Shown: positions 7,521 through 15,266, counted from the first letter of the stretch. The stretch is 60,479 bases of DNA from an uncultured Campylobacter sp. (GCA_900539255.1 UQBJ01000009.1:1-60479); one strand, 5' to 3'. The notes: a model not told the origin generated them from the letters alone. Numbers and translations are program-made.

Positions 7521-8252
7521 TCATCGCTTTGCGGGCTTGTTTATGCCAAAGCTTTCTTTCAAGCCAAAGTCTTTTTCAAGGCAAAGGCGTATCACAAGGT
7601 GCGCTATGCTTTTGCGTGAAATGTAAGCACTTGGGTTTTTGAATTTTTCGCCCTTTTTGGTAAGTTCATAGTCGATTTCATCGGCATTGCTAAACCACTG
7701 CGCCCTGATTATGGTGTAATCCAACCCACTTTTTTCGATAACACTCACGGCTTCGCGGTGTGGCGGATTGTAGGCGCGAATTCTATCCATTTCATAGTTT
7801 GGAATTTCACCATCATAAACGCCATAACTTCCCACCCACACAAGCCTTTTAACGCCTGTTTCACGCATAGCCTGCGTGATTGTCTCTGCCATTTTGGGCA
7901 AGTCGCCCGCTAAATTCGCATACACGACATTTACGCCACTCATCGCGCTTTTAAGGGCGTTAATGTCCCTTGCATCGCCCTCGATGAGCTGCACTCTTTG
8001 CGGATTTTGCCTTGCTACTTTTTCCAAACGCTTTGAGTCTCGCAAGAAAAGTTTTAAATTTGCGTTTGTGCTTTGTAAAAAGCCATCTGTGGCGACTTTT
8101 GCTACGCCACCATTTGCTCCGATGATGAGAATTTGCATATTTGCTCCTTTGTTTTTGTTGAATTTGACAAATTCATCTTTGTCCCAGCTTGTCGCATTTG
8201 CACTTAAAGCAAAGGCAAGGACAAGCATTTTAAAAGCATTTTTTAAGCTCAT
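7521..8252 (-). CDS. NAD(P)-binding Rossmann protein (SDR/NmrA-like) with Sec signal and internal start
   Basis: 243 residues from the ATG at 8252 (AAAGGAGCAAAA upstream). Residues 1-22 are a Sec-type signal (MLVLAFALSANAT). A short hydrophilic stretch FVKFNKNKGAN follows, then at residue 39 MQILIIGANGGVAKVATDGF, the G-x-x-G-x-x-x dinucleotide-binding start of atypical short-chain dehydrogenases. Later parts fit the family: VQLIEGDARD, VNVVYANLAG, WVGSYGVYDG, YTIIRAQWF. The codon for residue 39 (ATG at 8138) has its own AAAGGAG (8150-8144), so a 205-residue cytoplasmic form is possible and looks like the ancestral protein. A frame extended to a TTG at 8288 is unlikely. Probably an NADPH-dependent reductase or redox-sensing protein of unknown substrate. 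Confidence 0.75.
   Translation of the reverse strand: MSLKNAFKMLVLAFALSANATSWDKDEFVKFNKNKGANMQILIIGANGGVAKVATDGFLQSTNANLKLFLRDSKRLEKVARQNPQRVQLIEGDARDINALKSAMSGVNVVYANLAGDLPKMAETITQAMRETGVKRLVWVGSYGVYDGEIPNYEMDRIRAYNPPHREAVSVIEKSGLDYTIIRAQWFSNADEIDYELTKKGEKFKNPSAYISRKSIAHLVIRLCLEKDFGLKESFGINKPAKR
8139..8150 (-). promoter_or_regulatory. Internal ribosome-binding site of the Rossmann-fold gene
   Basis: AAAGGAG (8150-8144) with a 5-nt spacer before the ATG at 8138, where the nucleotide-binding fold begins. Confidence 0.6.
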
Positions 8253-8381
8253 TTTTGCTCCTTTGTTTGAATTTTGTCGTATTGACAAATTTGTTATACT
8301 GACTAAAATTTATCATACCGATAAATTTTTATCATACTCACTTTGACAAATGACAAAGTTTTTGTCATACTTATAACTCTT

Positions 8382-8492
8382 GTCATACTGAGCCTTTGGC
8401 GAAGTATCCACAAATTTAAAGTGTGTCTTAAATTCTGTGGATTTTTTGCTGCGGCTTGCGCCTTGCAACCTTTTGCAAAGGCTCAAAACGAC
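8382..8492. repeat. Dispersed inverted-repeat element, copy 1
   Basis: About 111 bp bounded by GTCATACTGAGC and GCTCAAAACGAC, which are near inverted repeats. An inner pair is GAAGTATCCACAAA and TTCTGTGGATTT. The interior (CTTAAATTCTGTGGATTTTT) is nearly identical to the copy at 17784-17885. It lies just past the end of AKR2 and could fold into a long hairpin. Confidence 0.75.
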
Positions 8493-8496
8493 AAAG

Positions 8497-9450
8497 CTAG
8501 CTGTCCCAGCCAAAGGCTGATTTGTTCGTATCCATCGCTACAAGCGTCTTTTTGTCGCTCTCATCAAGCGCGAAGTCAAACACGGCGATATTTTCGCGCA
8601 TTCTATGCTCTTTGGAAGTTTTAGGAATCACCACTATGCCTTGCTCGATGAGAAAGCGCAAAGCCACTTGCGCCACGCTTTTGCCGTGCTTTGCGGCGAT
8701 TTTCATCAGTGTTTCGTTTTTAAAAAAATCATTTCGCCCAGCCATAAAAGGACTCCACGACTCCAAAATCGTTTTGTGCTTACTCATAGCCTTTCGCAAG
8801 GGCTTTTGCTGATAAAAAATGTGCGTTTGACATTGATTTACCGCAGGCATTATCTCGCAAGAGCCGATGAAATCATTATAAGCAGCCGCATTAAAGTTTG
8901 AAATCCCCAAAGCTCTTATGCGCCCGTCCTTGTAAAGTCGCTCCATCGCCTTATACATTTGCTTTGAGCTTGCATAGTTAGCGTGGATAAGCAGCAAATC
9001 CACGAAATCAAGCCTGAGTTTTTTCATACTCTCATCAAAGCGAACAAAGGTTTCATCGTAGCTCATATCGCTTGAAAGCTTTGTAGTGATGAAAAATTCA
9101 CTTCTTGCCACGCCAGAACTCGCCACAGCCGCGCCCACTTGGGCTTCGTTGCCATACATTTGCGCCGTGTCGATAAGGCGGTAGCCTATTTGTATAGCTT
9201 GTGAAATCGCCTTTTGCCCGTCATTACCGCGCAGTCCATAAGTGCCAAGCCCTAAAATAGGCATTTTAACGCCGTTGTTGAGTGTAGCGTAAAGCATTTT
9301 CACTCCTTTGTTTGAATTTGTGTTTAAATTTTGACTTTCTTTTTTTGCCCCACTTGAATTTGCGGCATTTGCCGACAAGGGCGAAAGCCAAAAGAGTGCT
9401 GCTGTGCCGAATTTAGCTGAATTTGCTAAAAAATCCCGTCTGTTTTGCAT
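8497..9450 (-). CDS. Aldo/keto reductase with Tat signal and internal start (AKR2)
   Basis: 317 residues. It starts MQNRRDFLANSAKFG, a Tat motif, with a hydrophobic core and ANAAN cleavage region, a short Asn/Ser linker and then, at residue 52, MLYATLNNGVKMPILGLGTY, the aldo/keto reductase fold. Catalytic residues: Asp in RLIDTAQMY, Tyr in MYGNE, Lys in ITTKLS, His in LLIHANY; IPKTS is the cofactor-binding motif. The ATG at 9450 has AAGGGGGA; the internal ATG at 9297 has AAAGGAG at 9309-9303. Both exported and 266-residue cytoplasmic forms are plausible. It is a diverged relative of AKR1. A TATAAT at 9482-9487 gives it a likely promoter of its own. Confidence 0.85.
   Translation of the reverse strand: MQNRRDFLANSAKFGTAALFWLSPLSANAANSSGAKKESQNLNTNSNKGVKMLYATLNNGVKMPILGLGTYGLRGNDGQKAISQAIQIGYRLIDTAQMYGNEAQVGAAVASSGVARSEFFITTKLSSDMSYDETFVRFDESMKKLRLDFVDLLLIHANYASSKQMYKAMERLYKDGRIRALGISNFNAAAYNDFIGSCEIMPAVNQCQTHIFYQQKPLRKAMSKHKTILESWSPFMAGRNDFFKNETLMKIAAKHGKSVAQVALRFLIEQGIVVIPKTSKEHRMRENIAVFDFALDESDKKTLVAMDTNKSAFGWDS
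9298..9309 (-). promoter_or_regulatory. Internal ribosome-binding site of AKR2
   Basis: AAAGGAGTGAAA then ATG at 9297. In the long frame it is read as K-G-V-K-M. Same arrangement as in AKR1. Confidence 0.65.
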
Positions 9451-9481
9451 TTGTCCCCCTTTTTTTGTAAATCACGCAAGC

Positions 9482-9487
9482 ATTATA
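9482..9487 (-). promoter_or_regulatory. -10 element upstream of AKR2
   Basis: The minus strand reads TTGGGCTATAATGCTTG, with TATAAT 32 nt before the AKR2 start. No copy of the TACAC dyad is present here. Confidence 0.45.
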
Positions 9488-9653
9488 GCCCAAGATAATG
9501 AACTCCAACAGGGCTTTCAAAGAATTTGAGCGTAAAAAATTCAAAAAATTTAACAAAAATGTAAAAAAATTTAAATTTTTCAAATTTCGCCCTAAATTTA
9601 AGCCTTTTGCCCTAAATTTCACACTCAATTCATCATTTGCTTTCATTTAACTC

Positions 9654-10261
9654 CTATGCGATAAGCGTTTTGATGATTTTAGCGGGGTTGCCGCCCACGA
9701 TGACATTTGGCGGCACATTTTTTGTTACCACTGCACCAGCGGCGATGATAGAGTTGTCGCCTATGCTGACATTTGGGCAAATCGTGGCATTTATGCCTAT
9801 CCACACGCGTTTGCCGATTTTCACACCTTTGCAAAGCGTGGTAGAGCGTTTTTGTGGGTCAAAATCGTGGTTTATGGTAACGATATTAACCTTTGGTGCG
9901 ATGAATGTTCCCTCGCCGATTTCTATGCCGCCTCTGTCCATAAAGGTGCAGCAAGTATTGATAAACACGCCTTTTCCTAGCTTTATGCCTCGTCCAAAGT
10001 CCGTGTAAAAGGGCGGCATTATCCAAACGCTACTATCTAGCTCATAGCCCACAAGCTCGCTTAAAATTTCGCGCGTGTCCTCATCGCTGTGAAAGCCCGA
10101 ATTAAGTGCGCCACAAGCTTTTGAGCGTTGGTAATAGCCTTTTTCATCTCGTCCCAGCACTCACTTTGATAGTTTATGCCCTCGCCTCCTTTATCGCGCG
10201 CAAAAATTTCACGCTCAAAATCCACGCTTTCAAGCTTTAACAGAGTTTTTAAATCCTGCAT
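9654..10261 (-). pseudogene. LbetaH sugar/maltose O-acetyltransferase with a frameshift
   Basis: Two overlapping frames make one family member. The first, from the ATG at 10261 (AAGGATTGAGA upstream), reads MQDLKTLLKLESVDFEREIF and ends the conserved part at AITNAQKL. The second continues ALNSGFHSDEDTREILSELV and runs through the left-handed beta-helix to INPAK-type residues VGGNPAKIIKTL. Catalytic His is in NIVTINHDFDP. Relatives have A-Q-x-L-x-x-x-L-N without a break; one base seems missing near 10115-10125. Unless this is a sequencing error, the full protein is not made; a start at the ATG at 10160 would give a 168-residue protein lacking the usual N-terminal helices. It would transfer acetyl from acetyl-CoA to a sugar or similar acceptor. 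Confidence 0.7.
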
Positions 10262-10286
10262 TCTCAATCCTTATACTTTGATTTCA

Positions 10287-11435
10287 TTAGAGTGATTTCT
10301 TATATCTTATATAAATCATTATTATGGTAGCGATGATGAGGCAAACCGATGCAAGCACTGAGAATTTAGAACCTTCAAGTGTGATGAAAAGCCCACAAAG
10401 CACAGTGCCAAGACTTGTGCCTATATTTGCTGTGCTGATAAAAAGTCCATTTGCAAACTCAGCTGCTCGAGGCACGGGATTTGTCAGCACAAAATGCGCT
10501 CCACTATTTAAAATGCCTGCAAAAATTCCAAGTATAGCAAGTATGCTTATCGTTGCTGTGCTGAATTCCGCAAAGAAGAACAAAGCACTATACAAAACAA
10601 GCATTATTAAAGGCGTGATAAAAAGCGTTTGATGAGGCTTGCTGGTGAGTAATTTTCCTGCCAAAAAATTACCCAAAACGCAACTTAAACCAAAAATAAA
10701 AAGCGTTATGCTAATAAGCGTAAAGTCAAGCTTTGTAACGCTCAGCAAAAATTCACTCATATAGCTATAAAAACCAGATATAGCTCCCATTGAGAAAATC
10801 ACAGTAGCAAAACTTATCCAAACTATAGGTTTTACGAGTATATAAAGCTGCCTTTTTTGGCTTTTTGCTTTTGAGCCTGCTTTGCTTTTTACAAAAAAGA
10901 GTGTGGCTACAAAGGCTATGGCGTTAATTACTGCGAAGAAAATAAAGCTTGCTTGAAGTGAAGTTTTACTTGCAATGTAGCTTGTAAATGGTATGCCAAG
11001 TGTCATACCTGCTGAAACAGCCATAAAAATCTTGCTTGCTGCTTTTGCCGCTTCGCTTTCAGGCACGGATTTGGCTGCCAAGCTAAAAGATAAAGCACAA
11101 TACACGGGGTGAAAAAATGCTGGAATAGCTCTTAAAAACAAAAGTAGCAAAAAATTTGTGGTAAATGCGGCTGCAAGAGAGCTTAAAGAAAACACAGCAG
11201 TGCAGATAAGCATAACTTTTTGCGCATTAAATTTTGCAGCGAGTAACGGCGTAATGGGCGCAGTAAAAGCTACAATGAGTGCAAAAAGGCTCACTACCCA
11301 ACCTGCATCAGCTACGCTAACATTAAATTCCTCAGCTATAATAGGGATAACACCCATAGCTCCAAGTTCTGTGGTTAAAATCGAAAATACCCCAAACATA
11401 AGGCTTGGCATAAATAAAATATGCGTTTTTGTCAT
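10287..11435 (-). CDS. MFS transporter (AraJ/YdhP-like sugar or drug efflux type)
   Basis: 382 residues, about 12 hydrophobic helices and a basic central loop (KSKAGSKAKSQKRQ). The start MTKTHILFMPSLMFGVF, then GAMGVIPIIAEEFNVS and AGWVVSLFALIVAF, are typical of the DHA1 efflux proteins AraJ/YdhP. ATG and the cupin stop overlap as TAATG, so the two are translationally coupled. The DNA is richer in A/T than its neighbours, which suggests separate acquisition. With the cupin and ADH1 it should be transcribed from promoter C. Substrate unknown; export of a toxic metabolite is inferred. Confidence 0.75.
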   Translation of the reverse strand: MTKTHILFMPSLMFGVFSILTTELGAMGVIPIIAEEFNVSVADAGWVVSLFALIVAFTAPITPLLAAKFNAQKVMLICTAVFSLSSLAAAFTTNFLLLLFLRAIPAFFHPVYCALSFSLAAKSVPESEAAKAASKIFMAVSAGMTLGIPFTSYIASKTSLQASFIFFAVINAIAFVATLFFVKSKAGSKAKSQKRQLYILVKPIVWISFATVIFSMGAISGFYSYMSEFLLSVTKLDFTLISITLFIFGLSCVLGNFLAGKLLTSKPHQTLFITPLIMLVLYSALFFFAEFSTATISILAILGIFAGILNSGAHFVLTNPVPRAAEFANGLFISTANIGTSLGTVLCGLFITLEGSKFSVLASVCLIIATIIMIYIRYKKSL

Positions 11436-11968
11436 TATCGTTTCCTTTTTGAAAATAAATTGTTTGTGTAATTATACAAAAGGGCTTCTTTATACTCTTT
11501 GTCGCTTACCTTGTCAAGCCACACGACATTTTGCCCGTCCTTAACGCCTGTAAGTGCGATATGTGCGCCACTTTGCTTGTCTGTCGCTCCGTGAAAGTGC
11601 TTTAAATCAGGCGGACAAAGCACCGTGTCGCCCTTGTGTGCTAGCTGCACCACGCCTTGCTCGGTAGCTGTGATGATAACGCCGTCCGTTACGATGAGCG
11701 TTTGCCCCGCTGGGTGCGTGTGCCAAGCCGTGCGTGCGCCCTTGCTAAACTCCACCAAAGCCCCTCCAAAAGGGCGATAAGGCGCATTTTTAAACAGATG
11801 AGACACCTTCACCTTGCCCGTGAAAAACTGCTCGTTGTTCTCAAAGCCCCCAAGCGAGCCAGCTTTTACTAGCTCTTGTGAGCTTGTCGCATTTTTTAAA
11901 TCAGCCGCATTTGCCATAACAAAACCTCCTAAAATAGCCACTAATGCTAAATTTTTCATCTTTTTCAT
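11435..11968 (-). CDS. Periplasmic cupin-domain protein
   Basis: 177 residues. Signal peptide MKKMKNLALVAILGGFVMANA, so it should be periplasmic. The small barrel has metal-ligand motifs TAWHTHPAGQ (H-x-H) followed by a strand LIVTDGVIITA, and DLKHFHGAT, as in single-domain RmlC-like cupins that often sit beside alcohol dehydrogenases and aldo/keto reductases. A strong Shine-Dalgarno (AGGAGGAAAAG) precedes the ATG. It lies 9 nt downstream of ADH1 and overlaps the transporter by one base. The reaction is unknown; a metal-dependent isomerase, lyase or binding role is possible. Confidence 0.75.
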   Translation of the reverse strand: MKKMKNLALVAILGGFVMANAADLKNATSSQELVKAGSLGGFENNEQFFTGKVKVSHLFKNAPYRPFGGALVEFSKGARTAWHTHPAGQTLIVTDGVIITATEQGVVQLAHKGDTVLCPPDLKHFHGATDKQSGAHIALTGVKDGQNVVWLDKVSDKEYKEALLYNYTNNLFSKRKR

Positions 11969-11977
11969 CTTTTCCTC

Positions 11978-13243
11978 CTAACTCAAAGTTTTCATATCGA
12001 TGACGAAACGGAAATTCGCCTTGCCTTGTGCGACTTTTTGATACGCACTATCAAGCTCGTTTATGGGGATAAGCTCGATTTGTGGGTAAATTTTGTGCTT
12101 TACGCTAAAATCAAGCATTTCTTGGGTTTCTTTTATGCCACCGATGAGCGAGCTATAAATTTTGCGGCGAAAGTTCCAAATCATCGCATTTGCGTCTAAA
12201 TTTGGATTGTCTTTTGGTGCGGGCAAGCCGACAATAGCCATTTCGCCATACATTTTCAGCATTTTTTGATAGGCGTTTATGTCGTAGTGATAAGGTATGG
12301 TTGAGATGATAAAATCAAATTCGTTTTTAATCTCATCAAATTCCTTGCTGCCTACCTTGACAAAGCGTTTTGCGCCAAGTTTTAGCACGGCTTCTTTTTT
12401 ATCTACTATGTCAAAGCCCGTTACCTCAGCACCCAAAGCCACCATATACTTAACCGCCATATGTCCCAAGCCACCCACGCCAGCAACAGCGACTTTTTGC
12501 CCTTTTTTAACCTTGCTAAACATTATGGGCGAGTAAGTCGTAATGCCCGCGCACAAAAGCGGTGCTACTTTTTCGATTTGTGCGCCTTTTGGCACTTGTA
12601 TGGCAAAATTTTCGCTCACTACATAGTTGTTTGAGTAGCCTCCATAGGTGATTTCGCCGCCGTGAAAGTGGTCTGTGCTGTTGTAGGTAAAGACTGTTTT
12701 AGCATTTGTGCAAAACTGCTCGTTGCTCGCCTTGCACGCCTCGCACTTGCCACAAGAATTTACCATACAACCTATGCCAGCGTAATCGCCCACTTTGAAT
12801 TTGCTCACCTTTTTGCCCACAGCAACCACTCGTCCAGCGATTTCGTGTCCGGGTATCATCGGGTAGTTTGGTGCGCCGTGTTCGCCAGCAACAGCGTGCA
12901 AGTCGCTGTGGCAAATGCCAGCATACAAAATCTCAATGAAAATGTCCTTTTCGCCAAGTGCGTGGCGTGTAAAGCTGTAAGGCTTGAATTTAAAATCCTT
13001 GCCAAAAGCCGCATAGCCCTTGCTTTGAATGCGTGAGCCGTTTTTAGCCTGCATTATGGCTTCGTTTGTGCCAACGACTGAGTTTGTGCTGTTTGCGCTT
13101 GAATTTTTTGTCAAATTCGAATTTGAATTCGCGCCTGTGTTTTGCGCAAAAGCACCTAGTGGCAAACTCGCTGCTGCGCCTAATGCCACGCCTAATTTTG
13201 CCGAATTTGCGATAAAATCGCGCCTTGATGATGAATCTTTCAT
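11978..13243 (-). CDS. Zinc-dependent alcohol dehydrogenase with Tat signal (ADH1)
   Basis: 421 residues from the ATG at 13243, the best-spaced start after AAAGGAG; a frame from 13270 would translate the Shine-Dalgarno. SSRRDFIANSAKLGVALG is a Tat signal, followed by an Asn/Ser linker (NSNSNLTKNSSANSTNS). The medium-chain dehydrogenase then starts near residue 65. Zinc motifs: AGICHSDLHA, PGHEIAGRV, and the structural-zinc loop GKCEACKASNEQFC. GVGGLGHMAVKY is the NAD(P) site. It belongs to the YahK/cinnamyl-alcohol-type group, which reduces aldehydes. No internal Shine-Dalgarno was seen, so the exported form may be the only one. First gene of the unit ADH1-cupin-MFS behind promoter C. Export of a cofactor-dependent enzyme by Tat is unusual but compatible, since Tat carries folded proteins. 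Confidence 0.85.
   Translation of the reverse strand: MKDSSSRRDFIANSAKLGVALGAAASLPLGAFAQNTGANSNSNLTKNSSANSTNSVVGTNEAIMQAKNGSRIQSKGYAAFGKDFKFKPYSFTRHALGEKDIFIEILYAGICHSDLHAVAGEHGAPNYPMIPGHEIAGRVVAVGKKVSKFKVGDYAGIGCMVNSCGKCEACKASNEQFCTNAKTVFTYNSTDHFHGGEITYGGYSNNYVVSENFAIQVPKGAQIEKVAPLLCAGITTYSPIMFSKVKKGQKVAVAGVGGLGHMAVKYMVALGAEVTGFDIVDKKEAVLKLGAKRFVKVGSKEFDEIKNEFDFIISTIPYHYDINAYQKMLKMYGEMAIVGLPAPKDNPNLDANAMIWNFRRKIYSSLIGGIKETQEMLDFSVKHKIYPQIELIPINELDSAYQKVAQGKANFRFVIDMKTLS
13088..13134. repeat. 47-bp linker cassette shared with AKR1, copy 2
   Basis: Differs from 6025-6071 at one base although the enzymes are unrelated. Confidence 0.85.
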
Positions 13244-13290
13244 CATTGCTCCTTTGTAAAATAAATTCATAAAGTTTTGCGTGGCAAAGG

Positions 13291-13322
13291 CTTTGCTAAA
13301 CTAGCCTTGCGTTCATAAAGCC
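13291..13322. repeat. Direct repeat in ADH1 leader, copy 1
   Basis: CTTTGCTAAACTAGCCTTGC and following bases recur with few changes at 13333-13363. Both copies lie in the transcribed leader of ADH1. Confidence 0.65.
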
Positions 13323-13332
13323 TTATTAAACG

Positions 13333-13363
13333 CCTTGCTAAACTAGCTTTGCGCTCATAAGGC
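13333..13363. repeat. Direct repeat in ADH1 leader, copy 2
   Basis: Second copy (CCTTGCTAAACTAGCTTTGC...), about 42 bp from the first. Confidence 0.65.
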
Positions 13364-13439
13364 TTTGCTGGCTTGCTTTTTGTTTGCAAAGCCTAAATTT
13401 AAAGGCTTTTGCCACACGATTTTAACTTTATCGTTTAGC

Positions 13440-13470
13440 ATTATAAAGCATTACACCTAGTGTATGTCAA
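13440..13470 (-). promoter_or_regulatory. MerR-type promoter/operator C (19-bp spacer)
   Basis: TTGACA (13470-13465), 19 bp, TATAAT (13445-13440); dyad TACACCTAGTGTA at 13452-13464. It reads ADH1, cupin and MFS after a leader of about 190 nt. Confidence 0.8.
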
Positions 13471-13676
13471 GGGCTAAATTCAAAAATTTGAAAAAAATTT
13501 TAAAATTTGTGTGAAATTTTTAAGTGTTTGCCAAAAGGCTGATGAATTTTTTAAATGCCAAGAATTGAGCAAAATGTGCTTTTTACGCCTTGCCTTGTGG
13601 CTTTCATATTGCCTTGTAAGGTTTGCTTGCTACGCCGTCTTTGTGAGTAGTTTTTACAAAAACGGCGTGGCGAAAT

Positions 13677-14108
13677 TCAGTATTTACCCTTGAATTTTGG
13701 CAGTTTTTTGTAGTAAAATTTGCTGTTTTTATCGAAAATATCCTCGCCCAAAGCCTCCATTTCTTCGTAAAGTTCGATTTTAAATTTCACCTTTTCAAGC
13801 GAATTTTGCAGGGTTTTTAAGTGCTGTTCGATTTTGTCTCGCTGGCGTTGCAAAAGCCTTTTGCGCTCGCTAGCCGTGTTAATGCCTTGCGAAAAAAGAT
13901 AAAGATAGCGGCGAATGTCCTCTATACTCATATCCAAACTCCGCAAACACTCTATCCACTGCGCCCACTCGACATCACTTTGCGCAAAATAGCGCGTGCC
14001 GTGTTCGCTTAGCTGGGTGAAAGGGAAAAGCCCCTTGCTCGCCCAAAAGCGCAGTGTGCGCGATGAAATGCCCGTTTGCCTTTCTACATCGATGATGGTG
14101 TAACTCAT
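13677..14108 (-). CDS. MerR-family regulator, NmlR/AdhR-like carbonyl or thiol-stress sensor
   Basis: 143 residues, AAAGGACACAA before the ATG. The N-terminal winged helix-turn-helix reads YTIIDVERQTGISSRTLRFW (first residues), then GLFPF and TRYFAQSDVEW, the standard MerR DNA-binding layout. A long coiled coil (about residues 80-120) gives the dimer. It has no metal-binding cysteine cluster; its only Cys is residue 54 (WIECLRSL). NmlR of Neisseria and AdhR of Bacillus have a conserved reactive cysteine at the matching place and activate alcohol dehydrogenase genes under carbonyl stress. It lies 72 nt downstream of ADH2 and should be transcribed with it from promoter D, giving autoregulation. 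The four matching operators in this window are its likely targets. Confidence 0.85.
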   Translation of the reverse strand: MSYTIIDVERQTGISSRTLRFWASKGLFPFTQLSEHGTRYFAQSDVEWAQWIECLRSLDMSIEDIRRYLYLFSQGINTASERKRLLQRQRDKIEQHLKTLQNSLEKVKFKIELYEEMEALGEDIFDKNSKFYYKKLPKFKGKY

Positions 14109-14180
14109 TTGTGTCCTTTCTGTCGCCTTTTGCGCGTAAATTTACACGCAAAAGGTGTTTGGTTTTGTCCGCTTAAAGCC

Positions 14181-15266
14181 TTAAAATTTAGACTTTTTTA
14201 TGTCGATGACATAGCGGAATTTCGCCTTGCCTGTGGTGAGTTTTTCGTAGGCTTCGTCTATTTTGTCCGCTGTGATGATTTCAGTTTCTGGGTAAATGCC
14301 GTGAGCTAGCGAAAAGTCAAGCATTTCTTGTGTCTCTTTCATACCGCCGATGATAGAGCCATACACGCGGCGGTGTCCTGCAAAGACAAGCGAGTTTATC
14401 GCGATTTGTGGCATCACCTCAGCAGGCGGAAGCCCCACTACGCAAAACTCTCCGCCATAACCAAGCAGCCGCACATAGTCCATAGGCTCATAGGCGGTTG
14501 GGATTGTGGAGATGATTAAGTCAAAGCGTTCTTTTACTTCGCTCAGTTTGTCTGTGGTGTAAAGTGCCTTGACGCCTAGTTTTAAGGCGTCTTGCTCTTT
14601 ATTTTTGTTGCGCGCAAAAACGAAAACCTCAGCGCCCATTTTCAGCGCGTATTTTACCGCCATCACGCCAAGCCCGCCAAAGCCCGCAACGCCTACTTTT
14701 TTGCCCGCGCTCACCTTGCTAAATTTTAGCGGCGAATAAGTCGTAATACCTGCGCACAAAAGCGGCGCAACCTTGTCAAGCGGGGCGTTTTGCGGCACGG
14801 TTACGGCAAAGTTCTCGCTTACGACAAGGTTGTCGCTGTAACCGCCGTAAGTTGGGGCGTCATCGTGGAAGCAGTCCTTGCAGTTGTAGGTGAAAACGGT
14901 GTTTTGGCAAAACTGCTCGTTGCTTGCCTTGCACGCCTCGCACTTGCCGCACGAATTTACCATACAACCAACGCCCGCATAATCGCCCACTTTAAATTTG
15001 CTCACCTTGCTCCCTACGGCGATGACGCGCCCTGCGATTTCGTGTCCTGGCACCATAGGGTAAATGCCCTCGCCCCACTCGCTTCTTGCGCTGTGAATGT
15101 CGCTGTGGCAAATGCCCGCAAACAAAATCTCCATCAAAATGTCGCGCTCGCCAAGTGCGTGGCGCGTGAATTTGTAGGGCGTAAATTTAGCGTTTTTATC
15201 CGCCACCGCGTAGCCTTTTGCGGCGATTTTCGCACCGCTTTTTGCTTGTGAAATATACTCTTGCAT
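14181..15266 (-). CDS. Zinc-dependent alcohol dehydrogenase, cytoplasmic (ADH2)
   Basis: 361 residues from the ATG at 15266 (AAAGGAGCATTT upstream); a frame from 15290 would translate the Shine-Dalgarno. There is no export signal. Zinc-binding motifs AGICHSDIHS, PGHEIAGRV and GKCEACKASNEQFC, and the cofactor motif GFGGLGVMAVKY, place it beside ADH1 in the YahK/cinnamyl-type group of medium-chain dehydrogenases. Such enzymes use NADPH to reduce aldehydes. The next gene is the MerR regulator, an arrangement known for nmlR-adhC and adhR-adhA loci. Promoter D lies 140 nt upstream. Confidence 0.88.
   Translation of the reverse strand: MQEYISQAKSGAKIAAKGYAVADKNAKFTPYKFTRHALGERDILMEILFAGICHSDIHSARSEWGEGIYPMVPGHEIAGRVIAVGSKVSKFKVGDYAGVGCMVNSCGKCEACKASNEQFCQNTVFTYNCKDCFHDDAPTYGGYSDNLVVSENFAVTVPQNAPLDKVAPLLCAGITTYSPLKFSKVSAGKKVGVAGFGGLGVMAVKYALKMGAEVFVFARNKNKEQDALKLGVKALYTTDKLSEVKERFDLIISTIPTAYEPMDYVRLLGYGGEFCVVGLPPAEVMPQIAINSLVFAGHRRVYGSIIGGMKETQEMLDFSLAHGIYPETEIITADKIDEAYEKLTTGKAKFRYVIDIKKSKF

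Larger units (their letters stand above)
13244..13676. other. ADH1 leader and intergenic region (about 430 bp)
   Basis: It contains the long leader with two direct repeats (13291-13322, 13333-13363), promoter C (13440-13470), and about 200 bp with an inverted repeat (ACGCCGT at 13632-13638, ACGGCGT at 13662-13668) downstream of the MerR gene. The words CAAAAACGGCGTGGC at 13656-13670 recur near 17594. No gene is seen. Confidence 0.55.

Noticed and set aside
8289..8381. Possible CRISPR-like array in the GTCATAC repeats
   Set aside because: Units are irregular in length and spacing, and no unique spacers or cas genes are seen.
10061..10261. A separate small gene overlapping the acetyltransferase
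   Set aside because: Its first part is the N-terminus of the acetyltransferase; the end is out-of-frame sequence after the shift.
13632..13668. Terminator after the MerR gene
   Set aside because: The ACGCCGT/ACGGCGT stem is real but no T run follows on the minus strand; kept only as an inverted repeat in the region note.
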